The translations under genes and the position numbers were made by a program. From Blumeriella jaapii (Eukaryota > Ascomycota > Leotiomycetes > Helotiales > Drepanopezizaceae), in assembly GCA_009599575.1 (NCBI GenBank), contig VWND01000002.1:868001-932000 (forward strand): a stretch of 64,000 nucleotides of DNA. Reading direction: 5' to 3'. The first letter of the stretch is position 1. Each line of letters opens with the position of its first letter. The notes below the pieces were generated by a model, which saw only the letters and a program-made list of their open reading frames with translations, was not told the DNA's origin and made no database searches. This document shows positions 58,456 to 64,000 of the stretch, piece after piece.

Positions 58456-60259
58456 CATGCCCCAGCTTGACACACGAATCTGCTTCCCGCGTTCCATCCT
58501 TTCGTCGGTGCTTCTAACGAGATCGCCAAACCCCTGTGGCCGTGGCCGTGCAGGGGCGGGCGCGACTCGGAGAAAATGGCTGCAGAAGCAGCAGCAGCAG
58601 CAGCACATCCGATTTGAAGGGATTTTTCCTTTTCTTAGCTTTTCGGATTTCGAAAAGCTTGGGGGACATGACGCAGCTCAGCGGATGTGAGGGGTGCAGT
58701 GCAGTGCAGTAGTAGAAGTAAGTAAGTAAGTAAGGATGTACTGTACTGCATGTAGTATGTACCGTATGTGTGCACGTACTGTACTGTGTACTGTGTACAT
58801 ACTGTACATGCCATGTACACAATACTTCTAGAATTCAACGAATTTAGCGAGAGTAAACAAACACAGTGAGTCCTGTACGGTACATAGACGGAGTCGAACT
58901 TTCGGGGATCGGGGCCGAGATGAGTAAAGCATCGTCAGGCCACCTTGATCTTTATTTAGCTTTTGGCCTTTGGCTTTGGCTTTGGCTTTTGGCCTTCGGC
59001 TTTTGGCTTTGGGCCTTTGGTCTTTGGCCTTTGAAGCTCGTGTCGTCGTCGGCATCCTTTCCAAGATCGGCATTGCCATCGTACACGTAGAAGTTTGTAG
59101 CAGCAGGCATAGAGTACCCACTCCGAATCTCCCCCAGCATTGTATAGTACAGTGCTGTACCCCATCTCGCCGAGCCTTTGGCAACCGGACCGACCAGCAG
59201 CTGTGGACCCCGTTTCCACTTCCCCTTCCCCTTCCTCTTCCCCTTCCCCCTTCCCTGCGTCAGCTCACTTCTCCGGAACCCACTCACTATCCACTCGACG
59301 TCGCCCGGGACCAGATACTTACGGTACTGTACACTGTACGTACTGTGCGTACTGCACTGGACTGGACTGTACCTCGACAGATCGTGTGAGATCGCCTGCT
59401 CCTTCGATCGTTTGATCCAGACGCCCGCTATTCCCGTCGATACCGGGATCCAGCCCGCCACATTCCCGGACCAGGGGGGAGAGCGCGAGGAACCATCAGT
59501 CAGTCAGTTACCGTCCTGTACACACGGTACAGACACACAGTAAGACGAGCGGTTGTGGCTCCGATTCGGCCGGATCGAGTGAGTGGCTTCAGTCCATCCA
59601 TCCATCCATCAGTCAGTCACGTCTCTCTCTTGCTGTTCGTTCCATCTCTCGTTCGTGTGTGCGTGCGTTCGTTGCCTGATTCCTTCATTCGCTCTGCTTG
59701 TCCTCCTTCCTTCCTCGTGGGCCCGGCTGGCTGGCTGGCTCGCTGGCTTGTTTTGGTCCGACCCGATGCTCGGCAGGAGAAACAAATCAAGAGGCGTTGC
59801 GTTGCGTCCCGGTGTCAGTTGCACTGGGCTACCCAGTCACATCTCCTGCAAGCCTTCTTGGACCCGTTACACAAGAAGTCAGCCTGTGAGGGAGCAGCAA
59901 CGTCTCTCGCCATATAAACGTACCAATCTTGCCCATCTTGCCCATCCAACCGATCGTCTTGCCTCGCTTGCTATCTTTGCTATCTGTGCTATCTGTGCTA
60001 TCTGTGCTCTCCGTGCTCTCTGCTATCTTTGCCGTCTTTGCCATCTTCCGTCTGCTTATATCTTCGGGGGCCGCTCAACGTCCCTGCCGGCCTCGATCGA
60101 GATCCTCCTCCTACTAGCACTTTCCGGCCCTTCTATCAATCTATCACTCTATCATTCTATTCTTTTACCCTTTTGCCCTTTTACCCTTTTACCCTTTTAC
60201 CCCTTCCACCCTTTACCCTTCAACCCGCCTACATCACCTTCCTGCCTTCCGCTCCCGCC

Positions 60260-60676
60260 ATGCATTTCAATCACAGCGCAGACCTCTCTCCCTCCTTTCC
60301 TTGCAACACCCTCCTCGTCGACAGAGTTCTGGCCCTCGAGCCCGCTCTGATGTTCCTGTCCATGAGCAACGGAGACGGTAACAGCAATGAGGCCACCCGG
60401 CCACAATCCGCCCCAGCCATCGCCACCGTTGCACAAGCTCTCGAGCTGGCGAGGGACTCGCCCGACGGAGCTCAAGACTCCACCGTCGTGGCCATTCTCG
60501 AGGCGGCGCTGACGGGGATTTGGAGAAAGGTGGTGGCCCAGCCGGCGTCCTACGTGATGACCAGGGACGAATTCGCCGTCTTCAACTACTTCCAAGATCG
60601 TTTCGTCGGCCAGGAACTTGCTATCGCGGCGAGAAAAAGATACTGGGATCACTTGCAACTGACCAACGGAGCATAA
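60260..60676 (+). CDS. uncharacterised 138-residue protein
   Basis: Single exon. The first 30 residues are variable-looking; a second Met at 60350 is an alternative start. The C-terminal half appears folded and helical (TVVAILEAALTGIWRKV, SYVMTRDEFAVFNYFQ, AARKRYWDHL). No signal peptide, membrane segment or named domain. The next gene starts 106 bp downstream on the same strand. It probably is a small conserved fungal protein but I cannot assign a function. Confidence 0.55.
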   Translation: MHFNHSADLSPSFPCNTLLVDRVLALEPALMFLSMSNGDGNSNEATRPQSAPAIATVAQALELARDSPDGAQDSTVVAILEAALTGIWRKVVAQPASYVMTRDEFAVFNYFQDRFVGQELAIAARKRYWDHLQLTNGA

Positions 60677-60782
60677 GGGCCAGCTACGCGTCCAACAAAG
60701 CGAGAATCCAGTCGCCCCGGTCCCTTCCAACCACGCGTCGTCGTCTTTCGCTCTTCTCGCTTGATCGTAAGCGAACTTCGCG

Positions 60783-63151
60783 ATGCCGTCAATCAAAACA
60801 TGCAACGGCGTCTCCCACGTCGCTACCGAAACCAAATCCGAGGTTCAAGAGGCCGACCTCTGCTTCGACAAGTTGGCCGCGGACAAGGTCGACCTGCCCA
60901 CGAGGCTACCTGTCAACACGTCCCGTGGAGTCCTGTGCCCGATTCGTTCTTGCAAAGCTTTCACGATGGCCTTCTTGGCCGCCATCGTTGCCCTATTCTG
61001 GCTCTTCACCAGTTGCCTACCGGCCCATTTCGAGCAAGCCCCGGAGATCCGGTCTCCAGCCGCCACCCTCGTGGAAAAAGATTCGATACCTCCCAAGGTG
61101 CCATCTGGGCTCCAGGAGGTATTTCAGGTCTACCAACCCGTACTTACCCCGGATGGACTGACGGACGAAACGACCTCGGGAGATGGAGCAGGAGATACGA
61201 CCACAATTGCTCCGTCGGCAGTCACTGGCAGCTGCCAGACCCTTCTGATGGAGCATTCATTTGTCAATAGCTATGGCGCACCGTTCGTCGGTAAGTGCAG
61301 TCTCGCTCCACGGATCTGGCCCAGGCTCATGTAACCGTGTAGGCCAATACACTCCTCCCAAATGTGAGTTCAACAGGGTCAGCATGAACTTCACCGTCAC
61401 GGCACGGGGCCGCCAGTTTGATAGGATCGCACTCATGTATTTTGGGGATACTGAGGTGTGGAGAACTTCCACCGCGGAGCCAACTAGGAATGGCATCCGA
61501 TGGGAGTATATCAAGGACATGTCCGAATACATGTACTTCTGGAACTCGCCCCAGACCCTGATCTTCGACTTGGGCAACTTGGTCAACGTTAACCTTACCG
61601 CGCCCTTCAATACAACACTCACTGCGACATTCTTCACGGATCAGGCTACTGTTAAGCCAGCCTCTATGATCATCCCCATTTCGGCAAGGAATGGGAGCAA
61701 TAATGCTCCGAGTGTGTTTACTCTACCCGTCGACACCGCAACCAACACTATTAATCTTCCGCGAAACGCAAATCGAGCTGTTTTCTCGGTATCTGCATGT
61801 GGGCAAGCAAGCGAAGAATTCTGGTGGGGTAATGTACTGCAAACAGATATCGATACTTTCGGGCCAGATATCGGAACCCTGAATGGTTTTTCTCCGTTCC
61901 GCGAAGTGTATGTACAATGTTCCATGCTAGAAGTCTCTTTCACGCAGAACGTCTCCGCCAAGCCGTGTCTGGAATCATTTCCCTTTTGCCCGTACCAGAG
62001 AAATAGACTGATCATCCTACAGCCAGGTTCTCATCGACGGGCAACTAGCTGGTGTCCACTGGCCGTTCCCAATCATCTTCACTGGCGGCCTAGCTCCAAG
62101 CCTCTGGCGGCCTATTGTGGGCATCGACGCCTTTGATCTGCGGGAACACGAGATCGACATCACACCGTGGCTACCTCTGCTCTCCGACGGAGCTAAACAC
62201 AAGTTTGAAATCCGAGTCGTAGGAATCGACGATGACGGGCAGCACACCGGGAAACTCACGGAAACGGTCGGTAACAACTGGCTAGTGACTGGAAAGATTT
62301 TCTTATGGCTGGATGAAGACTCGAACTCCGTAACCACCGGAGAGGCACCAACAATGCTTCTTCCCGAGCCGACCATCGATCTCTCCCGAACGCTGACGCA
62401 AAACTCTACGGGTTCCAACGAGACTTTGACTTACAATGTGGATGTCAAGCGATCGCTATCTGTATCCTCTCTCGTGACCACCCAGAACGGAAGCTTTATG
62501 TCCACTTGGACACAAACACTCTCCGTCACCAACTATGGCCAACTCACTGCCTTTGGGGCCGTACAGCAAAACAACCAAACAACAACGGGGTTAGACACGT
62601 CGCTCGGAGCGGTCTCTTACAAGTCCTCCTACACCTATCCGTTGTACGTCCTCACCGCTGTCAAAGAAGAAGCCAGCGGCAACTTCACAATCGATGCCAC
62701 TATCCTGCGCGGCCTGGACCTCACGGTCCAAGGGCCATCCGTCTTTCCCACCGGCCTTCAGTCCTTCGCTCACACCCCCGGCGTGGAAACCCTCGTATCG
62801 GGGCTCTCAGGGACCTCCTTGACCACGACACAGAGTGGCGCCGCGCACCTCTTCGGCTCCCCGTCCACGGGAGTGAGCAATGCGTCTGGCAGCACAAGCC
62901 AGGAATTCAGCTTCCAGGGCGTGTCTGAGAGCGGAGACAAAACCGGCGAGGAGCTCTACCATCGCAGCGTCGCGGCCGTGGATGGCGCTGTCGTGCGGGA
63001 CCAAGAGATCCTGGCTGGGAGCGCCTTCGGCGGTTTCGAGGGACCTGCGAGTGACGTCGAGACGTCTCTGGTGGTGGTTGGGGGCGTCAAGAGTCCCAAA
63101 TCGGCGCTGGGGAGGGGATCGGGCTCTCCGAACGAGCTGCTTGTGCTGTAG
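60783..63151 (+). CDS. peptide-N4-(N-acetyl-beta-glucosaminyl)asparagine amidase A family protein
   Basis: Similar to plant/fungal PNGase A, which releases N-glycans from glycopeptides. Exons 60783-61290, 61343-61907 and 62023-63151 encode 733 residues. Recognisable blocks are QVLIDGQLAGVHWPFP (across intron 2), FTGGLAPSLWRPIVGIDA and LREHEIDITPWLPLL. Many Asn-X-Ser/Thr sites fit a secretory protein. With the first Met the hydrophobic MAFLAAIVALFWLF lies at about 62-76, making a type II anchor; starting at the Met at 60966 turns the same segment into a signal peptide. Which start is used decides whether it is anchored or secreted. The C-terminal quarter is Ser/Gly-rich. Confidence 0.85.
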
Positions 63152-64000
63152 GGCGGAAAATGATATGATCAGGTTGGGTGGCTGACTGGCCGAGGGGAGA
63201 GGGGAGGACTTTGGTGAGACGTGTAGTAGGGGACGGGAATATTTCTTTTTTGCGGGGGGGGGGGGGGGGGAGATGGCTTTCATTCTTTTTCTTGACGCTC
63301 TTTACGCGCATGGTTATTATCACCATACCGTTCTTACACTCTTTAAGGTACGCATACCTGTTACATACAAACCCTAGGTCGCTTGGCTTGGAGACCTTTA
63401 CGAACATGTACATACATGTCTATATCATACCGTTCTTTACACTCTTTACGCATACCTGTTACACACAAAACCTAGGTCGCTTGACTTGGAGACCTTTACG
63501 TACATGTACATACATGTCTACATACATACAATACAGTACATCAATCGCAGCACAAACCACTTCTCGCTTTTCGCATCCACACAACGCAACGCATTGTACA
63601 TGCGTACAGTGCAGTAAGTAGAGACATGATCTTTCGAGGCGGCGGAGTGGGAGCAGGGAGCGGGATCTTGCAACGCGAACGGTTCCGACGATGGATGGGG
63701 AATTTCGTCGGTTCTCAGGCACGGATAATAATGCAATTTAGTATCGTCGTACATTACAACTTGTCGTTTGGGAGAGAGAAGAGAAGAGGGAAATGGGTTC
63801 GGTTGGCGAGATACGCTATGGGGCTTTGAGGTGTGCTGTGCTGTGCTGTGCTAGACTGTGCTAGACTGTGCTGTGCTAGACTGGCTGGTTGTGTTTTTTT
63901 TTTTTTTTGGCTCTTCTTCTTCTCTGAATGAATGGGTGGGTGGGTGAGTAGGTGGGTGAGGCTAGCAAGCGGAGAATTGGAGAATTGGAGAATTGGAGAA
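63152..64000. other. repeat-rich trailing region
   Basis: No gene recognised. Holds a 17-G run at 63254-63270, a 102-bp tandem duplication (63327-63529), CTGTGCTAGA repeats at about 63835-63880, a 15-T run at 63894-63908 and short GGAGAATT repeats at the window end. Confidence 0.6.
63327..63529. repeat. tandem duplication, unit about 102 bp
   Basis: Two imperfect copies start at 63327 and 63429. Shared landmarks are ACCGTTCT, ACACTCTTTA, CGCATACCTGTTACA, CCTAGGTCGCTTG and GGAGACCTTTACG. Copies differ by about a dozen changes and small indels, including a GGT-containing insertion in copy one. Confidence 0.85.

Larger units (their letters stand above)
54077..60259. other. 6.2-kb gene desert rich in simple repeats and GTAC palindromes
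   Basis: No coding gene recognised. Contents include a CAG run (7 copies, 55684-55704), a 12-bp TATGTATGTAGA-type minisatellite (about 56294-56365), dense GTACAGTAC/GTACTGTAC palindromes (55572-55590, 58210-58228, 58285-58308, 58429-58452, 58770-58812), a GGCTTT-rich tract (58962-59035), a CTTCCCC tract (59215-59250), CATC repeats near 59595, and CTATCTGTG repeats near 59960-60005. The right 700 bp probably forms the leader of the next gene. Confidence 0.6.

Noticed and set aside
59583..60350. 255-codon open frame overlapping the leader of the small unknown gene
   Set aside because: Composition follows simple repeats (CATC, CTATCTGTG, CCTTTTAC); no domain or intron support.

Overview
The window is nuclear DNA of a filamentous ascomycete (Pezizomycotina). 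The evidence is short GT-AG introns (mostly 46-190 nt) with CTAAC/CTGAC-like branch points, genes on both strands, and the gene set (Fhl1-type FHA/forkhead factor, GT62 Anp1, GPI aspartyl protease, PNGase A). I cannot name the genus. I assigned 20 protein genes and resolved exon joins for all spliced ones; apart from three single-base anomalies, every exon sum is a multiple of three. No tRNA, rRNA, CRISPR array, intact transposon or biosynthetic cluster was recognised.

Layout: 1-3932 shows no gene. 3933-9925 holds NatA catalytic subunit (Naa10), an SDR oxidoreductase, cytosolic methionyl-tRNA synthetase and Lto1. 10790-20254 is one giant minus-strand gene of 34 exons encoding an acidic repeat protein of about 2,228 residues. 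21919-26288 holds Snf7 (ESCRT-III), Ten1 (telomere CST complex), a small secreted protein and a small conserved-looking orphan. 29329-40091 holds Fhl1-like factor, an Avt-type amino-acid transporter and a GPI-anchored aspartyl protease. 43074-47307 holds a 3-methyladenine DNA glycosylase and Anp1 mannosyltransferase. 48315-54076 is a run of mitochondrial or probably mitochondrial genes: Qcr7, an NAD-type carrier, a single-pass microprotein and an ABC1/UbiB-family kinase-like protein (Mcp2/Cqd2-like). A 6.2-kb repeat-rich desert follows (54077-60259), then a small unknown gene and a PNGase A-family gene.

The most unusual element is the giant gene. Exons 3-33 (31 consecutive exons, many of only 33-69 nt) all have lengths divisible by three and are bounded by phase-0 introns. 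Nearly all begin with a (V/A/T)(E/D)(E/D)-like triplet and many end in EP(A/V/P)-like residues. This looks like serial duplication of symmetric micro-exons, in the style of titin PEVK exons or trematode micro-exon genes, and any exon could be skipped without a frameshift.

Three genes (the giant gene, snf7 and the fhl1-like gene) each carry one apparent single-base frame disruption. Assembly indels are the simplest explanation, although two of the three could also be read as introns. Intergenic DNA is full of GTAC-dense micro-palindromes, CCTAGG-centred palindromes, minisatellites and homopolymer runs that I did not notice inside the exons.
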